Source: Chloroflexota bacterium
GTDB taxonomy: Bacteria; Chloroflexota; FW602-bin22; JACPRP01
Reading direction: 5' to 3'
NCBI GenBank assembly: GCA_016210495.1
Contig: JACQUC010000173.1
Location: forward strand, 1 to 40,987
DNA length: 40,987 bases
Below the pieces are notes generated by a model that saw only the letters and a program-made list of their open reading frames with translations, did no database searches and had not been told where the DNA came from. The position numbers were made by a program, and so were the translations under genes. Of this stretch, positions 8,055-17,488 are shown piece after piece (the stretch's first letter is position 1; each line of letters begins with the position of its first letter).

Positions 8055-8182
8055 TTGCCCGTTGTCTTCAGGGACTGTGCAGGTGGATGGTAGGCAGGTT
8101 ACTCGACCTCGGCGATGCTGGCGCCCGTCGATCCCGGGCGGACCTCTCTGATTGGGCCTCTGCGTTCAGGAGTCGACACGAA
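8055..8182 (+). repeat. 128-bp duplicated gene-end segment, copy 1 (pairs with 17858-17985)
   Basis: This stretch aligns without gaps to 17858-17985 at about 75% identity (about 96 of 128 bases by eye), with unbroken matches such as TGCAGGTGGATGGTAG with one neighbour changed, GGCGATGCT and GGAGTCGACACGAA. Copy 2 contains the last codons and the 3' flank of the mini-YD gene (tail LPMIVRDYAGGW). Copy 1 reads LPVVFRDCAGGW and a TAG at 8091-8093 in the matching frame but has no gene before it. It is therefore the fossil 3' end of a lost paralogue. Confidence 0.75.
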
Positions 8183-8201
8183 CCAAAGGTTAGTGTACAA
8201 T
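8173..8201 (+). promoter_or_regulatory. Promoter for the SBBP protein gene
   Basis: TCGACA (8173-8178), 17-bp spacer, TACAAT (8196-8201). The -35 falls in the last bases of the 128-bp duplicated segment; the -10 is outside it and is not present in copy 2. The leader to the start at 8371 would be about 160 nt. The rest of 8094-8370 shows no gene. Confidence 0.55.
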
Positions 8202-8370
8202 GCATCCTAACGAGCCCTACCCAAGGCCTGATACGAGGATCTAAACTTCGGTAGGCAAAAGTTGAGGAAATGGCGAGCCAGGCGCAAACGGGCATAGGCA
8301 TCAGCCCTCGCTCGCAGCCAGGAAGAAGCTGCCTCGGGGCCATCAAGGGGCTCGACGGGAGGGGAAGGCG

Positions 8371-11310
8371 ATGAACAGAGGCATCTTCCAACTCATTGGA
8401 TTCGCCCTGGTGCCGCTATTCCTGAGTCTGCAGCCAGCCTCGGCTTACCCAGGGGTAACCTCGGTGGCACCTGGTGCGGGACAGGGGTCTGAGACCCTGG
8501 GGACGCAGCCGATCCAGGCGTTCGGGCTTGCGTTTGAGCAAAACGTCGGCCAGTTCCCGGCGGGAGCGCGCTTCCGGGTCCGTGGCATGCCCGGCCCTGT
8601 TTGGCTCGTCGACGACGGACTGTGGATCGTGGTATCGGCAGCGTCGAACGCCGAAGGAATCCCGCAAGTGCGGGGCAATCGGCCACTGACGACCGGGGCA
8701 GACCGACACGCGAGGTCAGAACGGGGAGCGTCGAAACGCGTCAACCTCAACCTTTCCTTCCTCGGTGCGAACTCCCGCGCCTCCGCAGAGGCCTTCGGTC
8801 GAACGGATACGATGATGAACTACTACATCGGCAATGCGCCGGAAGGGTGGATAGCAGGAGCGCCAGTCTGGAGCGGGGTGCGCTACAGGGATCTCTACCC
8901 CGGCATCGACCTCGAGATCGGCGACGCAGGCGGGCGGTGGAATTGGCGACTGTTGGTACGCGACCCCGATGTGCCAGGCATGCGAGAGGCGCTGCACGGC
9001 GTCCGCCTACGGGTGGAAGGCGCCGATGCGCTGGCTGTAGATGGCAACAACCTTCGACTGACTACCGCGATAGGCGATGTCAGCTTACCCCTGCTGCAAG
9101 CGGCAACTGCTCGGACCCAACACAGCACCATCGAGCCATTAAGCCCGACAGACGCGCCGGTGATAACTGGCAACGAAGTGCGGGGCCCGGTTGCTGAGCG
9201 GAACCAGGGGACCGTGAGCGGAATCGTCAGGGGCGGGGATGTTCTTGGCCGCTCACCGGCGCAGGCCTATCGGCCGCTTGCGCTGGCCAACCAGCGGGCG
9301 ACAGATGTCGGGGTCGCCGGCGCCGCTGACCTTGTCCTGAGCACCTATCTTGGCGCAGATGGCGACGACGAGGGCAGAGCCGTTGCCGTCGGCAGCGACG
9401 GAGCGGTTTACGTGACGGGATGGACGATGTCATCCGGCTTCCCGACGACGCCGGGCCTGGATACGACACTGGGTGGCGGCGCCGACGCCTTCGTGACCAA
9501 GCTTGGCCCTGATGGCAGCCTGGTTTATAGCACTTTCTTAGGAGGCACCTACCAGAACGCTGGCTGGCCATCCCTCATAGCGGAATCAGGGAATGCCATA
9601 GCCGTCGACAGTGAGGGCGGCGTCTATCTCACCGGCCATACCTACTCGTCTGATTTCCCGACGACCGCCAATGCTTTCGACACGACATTCAACGGGGATT
9701 CCGTCTGCAGTGGGGTCTCTCCACCCGTGTCGTGCTCAGATGCCTTCTTCGCCAGACTCGCCGGCTCAGGCGCTCTTGACTACGGCACATTCTTGGGGGG
9801 ATCGCACGCCACTGTTGGCGACGTCGTTTTCGGCGGCAACGACGAGGGAACGGGCATCGCCGTGGACGGGCAAGGCAATGTATACATCACTGGTTGGACC
9901 ACCTCGGGCGATTTCCCCACCACGCCTGGCGCCTACGACCGCGTTTTCGCCGACGTAGACGTTGGGCTGAACGACGACGTCTTCGTGGCGAAGCTCTCGC
10001 CCGCGGGGAACGGTTCAAACGACCTGCTATACGGCACGTACGTGGGAGCGGGATACGAGGAGCGGGGCTACGATATCGCCGTAGATGCCAGTGGAGCAGT
10101 GTACGTGGTTGGCTATTCGGCGGGCGACTTTCCTACCACCCCGGGCGCATTCGACAGGTCGCTCGCGGATGGGGACCGTGACGCGTTCGTGTTCAAGATG
10201 AACCCAGGCGGGCAGGGCGCAGCCGATCTTCTTTACTCTACGTACCTGGGCGGGAGCGAATGGGACAGGGGCTACGGCATCGCGTTGGACGGCTCCGGGT
10301 CGGTCTACGTTACAGGGCACACCGGCTCCTCTGACTTCCCTACCACGTCCGGCGCTTTCGACCGGTCCTGTGGCACCGATGGCAACTGCAACGCAACAGC
10401 TTTCGGGTCTCCTGGCGACGCGTTCGTCAGCAAGCTCAACCTGGCCGGCGAAGGGCCCGGCGATCTCGTCTACTCGACCTTCCTGGGAGGCAACTACTTC
10501 GAGAACTGGAACGGCGGAGACATCGCGGTGGATGAAATCGGCGACGTCTACGTGACCGGCGACACCTGGTCGAGCCAGGGTTTCCCCACCACCCCCGGCG
10601 CCTTCGACGCATCTTTCAACGGGTTCTACGACGCCTTCGTGGCCCGGCTGCGCCCGCTGGGCCACGGAGCGTCCGATCTGCTCTACAGCACCGAGTTGGG
10701 AGGGACACAACGCGATGCGGCTGGCGGCATTGCCCTTGCCGGTGTCGGGACTGTCTTCGTGGCAGGGCGCACCAACTCCTCTAACTTCCCCACTACGAGC
10801 GGGGCCTACGACCAAACCTATGGTGGTGGAACCTGTGGTAGCTATCCCTGTAACGACGTCTTCGTGGCAAAATTGAGCCTGCAGCCGACGCAATATGTCC
10901 AGAAAGCCGCTGCCCCGCCGGGAGCCTCACTGGCCCCTGGAGATGTGCTTTCCTACACTGTGAGTGTCGTCGTCCAGAGCGACCAGGCAATGGGATTCTA
11001 TGATCGGGTGCCGACATATACCACTTATATTAGCGGCTCTCTGAACGCGCCGGTTGGAGTGATCTATGACTCGACCACCAACGCGATTACCGGATCGGTG
11101 AGTCTCAGCGGCGGCGTGCCGGTCACGATAACCTATGGCGTACGCGCGGATGCCCCCAGCGCCGTGGGCTCCCTAGCGCGCATTCTGAATCAGGCCTGCA
11201 TCTATCCCGCAGGAGGCGTGCTTGCGACCTGCGCGTGGTCCAACGAGGTATCAAACTACGCTTCCGGGTGGCGCATTTACCTGCCGGTGATCAAAACTAG
11301 CAGCCAATAG
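8371..11310 (+). CDS. Secreted SBBP beta-propeller protein with DUF11-like domain and YLP-type tail
   Basis: 979 residues; ATG behind GGGAGGGGAAGGCG. It has a signal peptide (LIGFALVPLFLSLQPASA, about residues 8-25). Residues 45-330 resemble the N-terminal domain that precedes SBBP repeats (AFEQNVGQFPAGARFRVRG, MMNYYIGNAPEGW, YRDLYPGIDLEI). Residues 325-835 contain seven SBBP (PF06739-like) units, each with a strand such as YSTFLGG, then IAVDxxGxVYVTGxT, SSDFPTTxGAFD and DAFVxKL. Seven is the right number for one closed seven-bladed propeller. A DUF11-like beta domain follows (SLAPGDVLSYTVSVVV, VPVTITYGVRADAP), and the end is GWRIYLPVIKTSSQ. Likely an extracellular binding or adhesion protein. 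Only 52 bp separate it from the RHS gene, so the two may be co-transcribed. Confidence 0.88.
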   Translation: MNRGIFQLIGFALVPLFLSLQPASAYPGVTSVAPGAGQGSETLGTQPIQAFGLAFEQNVGQFPAGARFRVRGMPGPVWLVDDGLWIVVSAASNAEGIPQVRGNRPLTTGADRHARSERGASKRVNLNLSFLGANSRASAEAFGRTDTMMNYYIGNAPEGWIAGAPVWSGVRYRDLYPGIDLEIGDAGGRWNWRLLVRDPDVPGMREALHGVRLRVEGADALAVDGNNLRLTTAIGDVSLPLLQAATARTQHSTIEPLSPTDAPVITGNEVRGPVAERNQGTVSGIVRGGDVLGRSPAQAYRPLALANQRATDVGVAGAADLVLSTYLGADGDDEGRAVAVGSDGAVYVTGWTMSSGFPTTPGLDTTLGGGADAFVTKLGPDGSLVYSTFLGGTYQNAGWPSLIAESGNAIAVDSEGGVYLTGHTYSSDFPTTANAFDTTFNGDSVCSGVSPPVSCSDAFFARLAGSGALDYGTFLGGSHATVGDVVFGGNDEGTGIAVDGQGNVYITGWTTSGDFPTTPGAYDRVFADVDVGLNDDVFVAKLSPAGNGSNDLLYGTYVGAGYEERGYDIAVDASGAVYVVGYSAGDFPTTPGAFDRSLADGDRDAFVFKMNPGGQGAADLLYSTYLGGSEWDRGYGIALDGSGSVYVTGHTGSSDFPTTSGAFDRSCGTDGNCNATAFGSPGDAFVSKLNLAGEGPGDLVYSTFLGGNYFENWNGGDIAVDEIGDVYVTGDTWSSQGFPTTPGAFDASFNGFYDAFVARLRPLGHGASDLLYSTELGGTQRDAAGGIALAGVGTVFVAGRTNSSNFPTTSGAYDQTYGGGTCGSYPCNDVFVAKLSLQPTQYVQKAAAPPGASLAPGDVLSYTVSVVVQSDQAMGFYDRVPTYTTYISGSLNAPVGVIYDSTTNAITGSVSLSGGVPVTITYGVRADAPSAVGSLARILNQACIYPAGGVLATCAWSNEVSNYASGWRIYLPVIKTSSQ

Positions 11311-11362
11311 GCGCTTGCGCTCTACGAGGCATGTCCTGCTTGGCACGAAAGGAGGGGCTTTG

Positions 11363-14300
11363 ATGCGGTGGAACACCAGCGGTAGTCGGATCCTTATGAG
11401 AGTGCTTTGCCCACTGCTCGCCGCTTTGCTATTGGTGGGCTCACAGCCGCTGCCCCAACCCGCGCGTGCGGACGATCCCCTTCCCCGCTACCCGAGCCAG
11501 CCGGGCGTGGCCGGGCCGGGCTGGCATATAGCCGAGGGGAATCCGGTGTCCCCTCGCGAGGCCAGGCGGCTCCTCCAAAGCCAGCCCACCGCCCTCAGCG
11601 ATCACGGTGTCCAGGCGACTGCCGCTGGGCTCCCCAGCTCCGAAGAAGAGGCCACGACCGAGATTCAGTCCCTGGCTCGCGCGCTGCAGAACGATCCCAG
11701 GACAATCTTCGACTACGTGCACAACTTCGTCGACTATGTGCCCACATTCGGCTCAGTGAACGGCGCCACAGGGACGCTGCTCGCCGGGCGCGGCAACGAC
11801 TGGGATCAAACGTCTCTTTTCATCGCTCTGATGCGCGCCGCTGGCTATACCGCCAATTACGTGGTGGGCGACGTGACCTATGGCGTCAGTCGGCTGGCCA
11901 ACTGGGTCGGGGTCGACGACGACATCAACGTCGTGGCCAACGTGTTCGCCAACGGTGGCGTCCCGGTGGTTGGCGCCGCAGGCGGGTTACAAATCACCCG
12001 CGCATGGGCCGAAGCGGTGGTCGGCGGCCAGACCTACACCTTCGATCCGGCCATGAAAGAGTATACGAACGTTGCCGGCATCGACCTTGCCACGGCCACG
12101 GGATACAGCCAGACAACGTTCCTGCAAAATGCGATGGACGGGGCCACGGTGACCGCTTCGTATGTCCAAAATGCCAACGAAGCCAACGTTCGCTCGACTA
12201 TGGCTACCTACAGCAACAACCTGGTCAACTACATCAGGAACCAGATGCCCAACGCCAGCGTAGGCGAGGTCATCGGCGGGAGGAGCATCGTCCGGACAGA
12301 CATCTCGAGCTACCCAACTTCGCTGCCCTATGCGCTTGCCGTGTCCAACCAGGCAACCTACGCTAGCGTGCCGAACGGCTACCGCCACACCCTGCGGGTG
12401 CAGCACGCCGGCATCGACCAAACGTTCAAGACCTACGAAATCGCCTCCCGGCGAGTTTCCATGTTCTACCAGGAGGCCGACAACTTCCCCATACTACGGG
12501 TGGACGGCACGCCGGTCGTCACCGGCACTGCCACCGTAACCGGGACAAAGTATGCGATGACCGCCACAGTAGACCATCCCTACGCCGCCAACGGTGGCAC
12601 GTTCGCCGAGCAGCAGGGGAGCATGCAGTTGCAGAGCGGGTCATCCTACGCCATCGTCCACGACTTCAACGGCGTTTCGTCCGATCTGGCTGCCAGGCGC
12701 AGCCGCCTGCTGAAGCGGTACAGGGCGGATGGTCTGGCGGATGGGTCCGAGCCCGTCCTGGGCGAGGCGCTGTGGATCATGGGCCTCAACTGGCTCTACG
12801 AAGTCCGCCTGTACCGGGAGCTGGTGAGCCGCGTGGGCAATGTGGTTTCACTACGACACCACCAGCTTGGCGTGATGGGCCAGGAGAGAGGCTATTTCAT
12901 CGACATCCCGATGGGCGTGGTAAGCATTACTTCCAGAGATGGCTCTGCGGACACGTGGTCGCCTTTTCGGGCGCAGGGGATGATGGCCAGCGCGTTTGAG
13001 CACGGCGTGTTGGAGCAACTGCAGGGGAGTGACAGGCCGTCGGTTTCCACGATCAAGCTGCTTCAACTGAGCAACGCCGGGAACAAGAAGACCTTCCTGG
13101 CCGACGGCGGCAACTGGACCAGCGTCCAGGCCGAGCTGGAGAACTACTCGGCCTCGACGCTAAGCTCCATACAAGCCAGCATCGACGCCGGCCACCAGGT
13201 CGTGCTGCCCAAGGACGCGGCGATCACCCTTAACCAGTGGCAGGGCGTGGGATACGTCGACGACTACCAGAGCGGCAACAGCGGGTCGATGGGCATGATT
13301 ATCTCTGGGGGCTATGCGGGCGGCTACGGCACGATTACGAACTCCCTGGGCGTGAATCGAGTCGTGAGCTACACCGAGACGAGCACCGTGCCACCGGATA
13401 CCAGAGGGGAGCTGAACACGCCGAGGAGTGAGGAGCCGGTCGATATGGCAACGGGCGCCTACGTCTACGACCGTACGGACCTCTCTATGGGGCGTGCGGA
13501 GCCGCTGGGGCTCCACTTCCGGCGCAGCTACAACAGCGGGCGCAACCGCAACCTGAGTTCCTTGGGCTACGGCTGGACCCACAACTACGACCTCACGCTT
13601 AACCCTGGGAGCGACGGCGGGCCAGGGTTGGGCCTGCGCCAGCCCGCCGATGCCGCCTCCCTCATCGCCTACGCCCACGTTGCCCTCGACGTGTTGAAGA
13701 ACCAGCGCAACATTCAGGGCTGGGTTGCCACCGCTCTGGCCACCAAGTGGGCTATGGATCAGATCCTCGACAACGTAGTCACCGTGAACGCGGGACCGAA
13801 GTCTTTCGAGTACGTCAAGCTGGCCGACGGCAGCTATAGCCCGCCGCCCGGCGTGAACAGGGCGCTGGTCCAGGAAGCGAGCGGCCATTCGTGGCGGGGC
13901 CGCTTCGACAGGCGCCTCAACTTCGACGCGCAGGGCAGGGCGACAAGCTGGACGGACGCCGATGGCCACAGCCTGATCTTCTCCTACAGTGGCGACAAAC
14001 TGCAAACCGTCGCCAGCCAGGCGGGCCTCACGCTTACGCTAGCCTACACGGGCAATCTAATGTCCTCGGTCTCGGACCAGGGGGGCCGGACGGTCCGCTA
14101 CGCGTATGATGGGGACAACCTGTCAACCTACCGCGATGCGGCAGACAACCCCTGGTCCTATGGCTACGACACGGCCCACCGTCTCGTTACGCTCACGACC
14201 CCTCTCGCGCAGACGCTGGTCACCAACGTCTACGATGGCGAAGGCCGGGTTATCACTCAGACCGACGGGGTGGGCCAGGTCTGGCCTTTCTACTTCGCGG

Positions 14301-17300
14301 GCCGGAGAAACGTCGAGCAAGACCCGGCGGGTGGTCGAACAGCCTACATATTCGACGGTTACGGGCGCCTGGCGAGCCAGCGAGACGCGCTCGGGAAGAC
14401 GGCGCGTCTCGTCTACGATGGGCAGGGGCACCTCGTTTCGGCGACCGATCGCATCGGGAACGCCAGCACGTTCACCTACGATGGCAGCCACAATCTGACG
14501 CGCCTGACCAATGCGCTCGGCAACACCACCGTGATCACCTATGACCTCCAGCAGCGGCCCACCGCCATCCAGGACGCGGCGGGCAACATCACGCGCTACC
14601 AGTATGACAGCAAGCACCACGTAACCCAGTACATAGTGGCTGGCCAGACCTACACCCGCACTTACAACTCGCAGGGCCTGTTGGCAACGGAGACCAACCC
14701 CACGGGCGGTGTCAGGTCTTACACGTACAACGCCGATGGCACCCTGGCATCGAGCACCGACTCCGGCACCGGCGTAACTACATACACCTACGATGGCTTC
14801 GGGCGTGTCACGGCCATCACTCGGCCCGATGGGAAAGGCAATCAGATAGGCTACGATCTGAACGACCGCATCACCAGCGTGACCGACGGGAACGGTCGCA
14901 CCACGACGCTGGCGTACAACGGCAATGGCTACCTCGTTCAGACCACGGACCCGGCGGGCCAGGTCGTCCGCTACGACTACGATGCCCTGGGCCGGCGGAT
15001 CCGGGTCACCGACCGTTTGAACAAGACGAGCAACACAGCCTACGACAGTGTGGGCCGCGTTTCCTCTGTCACAGACCCGGTCGGCACGGCCACCGTTCTT
15101 GGCTACGATCTGGCGAGCCGGCTGACCGGCGTGACGAGGGGCGCGAGCACATGGTACGCTGGCCACGACGACGAGGGAAGGGTAAGATCTCGAACCACGC
15201 CGCTGGCACACAGAGAGAGTTACGCTGCCAACGCGGTCGGTTCTTTGATAGGGATCACCAACCCGCTGAGCCAGACCACCACGCTATCTCGGGACGCCGT
15301 AGGCCGGCTCACCAGCTTCGAGGACGCTTTGAGCCGGCGGTCCGACTACACCTACGATGCGCGCGGGTTGCTGACCAGCGCCGCTATGCCGGTTGTGGGC
15401 GCGGCCGCGTACCAGCGCAACGGTCTCGGGGCGCTTGCGACGATCGTCGACGCCAACGGGCAGCAGTGGACCTTCACATACAGCCCGATGGGTCGGGTGC
15501 AGTCGCAAGCAGACCCGCTGGGACGCGTCTGGCAACACAGCTACGACAGTCGCGGGTGGCCGAGCCAGACAACCTTCCCGGACGGAGAGAATCTCACGCG
15601 CACATACGACGACGCGGGCAATCTCACGGGCATCGGCTACTCGGGCGGCACCAATCTTCAATACACCTACGACGCGCTGAACAGGCTGGTTGGCGCAAGT
15701 GGCATTGCGCTCAGTCGAGACGTCGAGGGGCGGGTGATCGGCAGCGCCGACGCCGGCAAGGGCTTCGGAGCCACTTACGACGACGCCGGCAGGCTCAAGA
15801 CGGCCACCTACGATAACGGCGCTTTTGCGGTCACCTATACCTACGACGCCGCGACCGGTCTGCTGACGCGAGTGGCGGACAGTCTTACCGGCGCTCAGGT
15901 CGACTTCGCGTACGACGCCGACTTTCGTCTGACCACCATCTCGCGGTCCAACGGAGTGAACGGGACCCTCACCTGGGACAACGCCGCCAGGCTGACGCGT
16001 ATCCAGGAAGGCAGTTTCCTGGACCTGCAATACACCCTGGATGCCGCCGGGCAGGTGACTCAGTTGGACATGTCCGCTCCGGCGGACCCTGCCGCTGCGC
16101 TGACGACCGGCACTGCCACTTACACCTACGATGCGGCGGGACAGATAAGCAGCGCCGGCCACAGCTACGATTCGCGTGGCCGGCTCGTATCCTCGCCCGG
16201 GCACGCCTACGCGTGGGACGGGGCCTCGCGATTGACCCAGGTCGATAGCACGACGCTGACTTACAATGGCCTGGGGGACGTGAGAACCCGGAGCCTGGGT
16301 GGCGCGACAACCCGCTACCACTACAATGCCGCGCTCGGGCTGAGGCCAGTCGTAGCGGAGCAAGACGAAGGGACGGGGCAGTTCCTGCGTCACTACGTGT
16401 GGACCCCGGACGGGCGCCAACTCTACATGATCGACGCCGCCAGCGGCAACAGTGTGTACTTCTTCCATTTCGACCGGACCGGCTCTACGCTGGCCCTGAC
16501 GAACCAGAGCGGGTCGGTGACCGACGCCTACGCCTACACCCCCTTCGGCAGGCAACTGGTCCACCAGGGGACGAGCTCTCAGCCCTTTACCTTCGTGGGG
16601 CAGTATGGCGTGCGGCAGGAGGGCAGCGGTAGTAGTCTGTACCAGATGCGCGCTCGCTACTACGACGCCGAAACGGGAAGGTTCCTGAGCCGCGACCCGC
16701 TGTGGCCAACCGTCGGCGACCCCAGGACAGTCAGCCCCTATCAGTACGCCGCCAATGACCCCATCGGGGGGCGCGACGTCACCGGACTGTTCTTTACCGA
16801 CCTATCTGGCCTATTCGATGAGCAGATGCTTCTGCTAGGCTTGATGCAGCAAAGCCCCGACCTCGCCATGCTGGCGGTGGTGGTGAAGCCGGAACTGATG
16901 CCTGCCGGCCTCCCGTTCGCGGAACTGCTTGACCCTCAGATGATGTTGCTTGGCCTGACGCAGCAGAACCCCGAGCTTGCCATGCTGGCGATGTTGTTGA
17001 ACCCGGGCCTGATGCCTGCCGGCCTCCCGTTTATGGACCTGCTTGACCCGAATCTGATGTTAGCCGGCTTGGCGCAGCAGAACCCCGAGCTTGCCATGCT
17101 GGCAATTCTGGTGCGGCCGGAGTTGATGCCTGCCGGCCTCCCGTTTGCGGAACTGCTTGACCCGGGAATGATGTTGCTTGCCTTGATGCAGCAGAACCCC
17201 CAACTCGCCATGCTGGCGATTCTGTTGAAGCCTGAACTGCTTTCTCAGGCCATGGCGGCTGCCTGGACAACCGAGTATCAGAGCAGTGCGCAGGGGCAAA

Positions 17301-17314
17301 GCCAGGGTAAATAA
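11363..17314 (+). CDS. Giant secreted RHS/YD-repeat protein with transglutaminase-like domain and tandem-repeat tail
   Basis: 1983 residues. The ATG at 11363 follows AAGGAGG with 8-nt spacing. Signal peptide: residues 1-36 (LCPLLAALLLVGSQPLPQ). Residues ~110-235 form a transglutaminase-like domain (IFDYVHNFVDYVPTFGS, GTLLAGRGNDWDQTSLFIAL, TYTFDPAMKEY); the position of the catalytic Cys reads Asp (GND) and the His position reads Arg (TRAWAEA), so it is probably inactive. Near residue 690 an RHS entry motif (EEPVDMATGAYVYDRTDL) begins about 35 YD repeats (YDxxGR type) up to ~1760. The RHS core end is present (MRARYYDAETGRFLSRDPL; PYQYAANDPIGGRDVTGLF). RHS proteins build a hollow YD shell that encloses a C-terminal toxin or tip. 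Here the expected variable tip is replaced by four hydrophobic 38-residue repeats (16808-17263) and AAWTTEYQSSAQGQSQGK. No immunity-like gene is evident downstream. Confidence 0.9.
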   Translation: MRWNTSGSRILMRVLCPLLAALLLVGSQPLPQPARADDPLPRYPSQPGVAGPGWHIAEGNPVSPREARRLLQSQPTALSDHGVQATAAGLPSSEEEATTEIQSLARALQNDPRTIFDYVHNFVDYVPTFGSVNGATGTLLAGRGNDWDQTSLFIALMRAAGYTANYVVGDVTYGVSRLANWVGVDDDINVVANVFANGGVPVVGAAGGLQITRAWAEAVVGGQTYTFDPAMKEYTNVAGIDLATATGYSQTTFLQNAMDGATVTASYVQNANEANVRSTMATYSNNLVNYIRNQMPNASVGEVIGGRSIVRTDISSYPTSLPYALAVSNQATYASVPNGYRHTLRVQHAGIDQTFKTYEIASRRVSMFYQEADNFPILRVDGTPVVTGTATVTGTKYAMTATVDHPYAANGGTFAEQQGSMQLQSGSSYAIVHDFNGVSSDLAARRSRLLKRYRADGLADGSEPVLGEALWIMGLNWLYEVRLYRELVSRVGNVVSLRHHQLGVMGQERGYFIDIPMGVVSITSRDGSADTWSPFRAQGMMASAFEHGVLEQLQGSDRPSVSTIKLLQLSNAGNKKTFLADGGNWTSVQAELENYSASTLSSIQASIDAGHQVVLPKDAAITLNQWQGVGYVDDYQSGNSGSMGMIISGGYAGGYGTITNSLGVNRVVSYTETSTVPPDTRGELNTPRSEEPVDMATGAYVYDRTDLSMGRAEPLGLHFRRSYNSGRNRNLSSLGYGWTHNYDLTLNPGSDGGPGLGLRQPADAASLIAYAHVALDVLKNQRNIQGWVATALATKWAMDQILDNVVTVNAGPKSFEYVKLADGSYSPPPGVNRALVQEASGHSWRGRFDRRLNFDAQGRATSWTDADGHSLIFSYSGDKLQTVASQAGLTLTLAYTGNLMSSVSDQGGRTVRYAYDGDNLSTYRDAADNPWSYGYDTAHRLVTLTTPLAQTLVTNVYDGEGRVITQTDGVGQVWPFYFAGRRNVEQDPAGGRTAYIFDGYGRLASQRDALGKTARLVYDGQGHLVSATDRIGNASTFTYDGSHNLTRLTNALGNTTVITYDLQQRPTAIQDAAGNITRYQYDSKHHVTQYIVAGQTYTRTYNSQGLLATETNPTGGVRSYTYNADGTLASSTDSGTGVTTYTYDGFGRVTAITRPDGKGNQIGYDLNDRITSVTDGNGRTTTLAYNGNGYLVQTTDPAGQVVRYDYDALGRRIRVTDRLNKTSNTAYDSVGRVSSVTDPVGTATVLGYDLASRLTGVTRGASTWYAGHDDEGRVRSRTTPLAHRESYAANAVGSLIGITNPLSQTTTLSRDAVGRLTSFEDALSRRSDYTYDARGLLTSAAMPVVGAAAYQRNGLGALATIVDANGQQWTFTYSPMGRVQSQADPLGRVWQHSYDSRGWPSQTTFPDGENLTRTYDDAGNLTGIGYSGGTNLQYTYDALNRLVGASGIALSRDVEGRVIGSADAGKGFGATYDDAGRLKTATYDNGAFAVTYTYDAATGLLTRVADSLTGAQVDFAYDADFRLTTISRSNGVNGTLTWDNAARLTRIQEGSFLDLQYTLDAAGQVTQLDMSAPADPAAALTTGTATYTYDAAGQISSAGHSYDSRGRLVSSPGHAYAWDGASRLTQVDSTTLTYNGLGDVRTRSLGGATTRYHYNAALGLRPVVAEQDEGTGQFLRHYVWTPDGRQLYMIDAASGNSVYFFHFDRTGSTLALTNQSGSVTDAYAYTPFGRQLVHQGTSSQPFTFVGQYGVRQEGSGSSLYQMRARYYDAETGRFLSRDPLWPTVGDPRTVSPYQYAANDPIGGRDVTGLFFTDLSGLFDEQMLLLGLMQQSPDLAMLAVVVKPELMPAGLPFAELLDPQMMLLGLTQQNPELAMLAMLLNPGLMPAGLPFMDLLDPNLMLAGLAQQNPELAMLAILVRPELMPAGLPFAELLDPGMMLLALMQQNPQLAMLAILLKPELLSQAMAAAWTTEYQSSAQGQSQGK
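16808..17263 (+). repeat. Four tandem 114-bp (38-codon) repeats at the end of the RHS gene
   Basis: Unit starts at 16808, 16922, 17036 and 17150 are exactly 114 bp apart. Units 2-4 open with GAACTGCTTGACCC or GACCTGCTTGACCC. The protein unit is ELLDPxMMLLGLxQQNPELA followed by MLAxLxxPELMPAGLPF. Unit 1 is the most diverged (DEQMLLLGLMQQSPDLAMLA), and unit 4 diverges at its end (KPELLSQAMAAA). The units are Leu/Met-rich, with NP and PAGLPF turns. Confidence 0.85.
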
Positions 17315-17488
17315 GGGTCGGGCGAATCGGTGCGGCGCTGGATCGGGGTACCAGATCGACGGTTTTGTGGGAACCTGTGACGCGAGACCGGCGTTTTCCT
17401 GGCCACACCACCGAGAAGACGGCGGTGGAGGAAGGGTGCGGTGTGTGGCAAGGACACGAGCCCTATGAACTATGGAGGTGGAAAGAGT

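Noticed and set aside
14123..15211. Long antisense frames inside the RHS gene (also 15284-16564 and 13160-14005)
   Set aside because: They mirror the repetitive GC-rich YD codons, with no ribosome site or recognisable motif.
16808..17263. Tandem repeats considered as a CRISPR array or minisatellite
   Set aside because: The 114-bp period is in frame, has no spacers, and changes mostly keep the protein pattern; it is a coding repeat.
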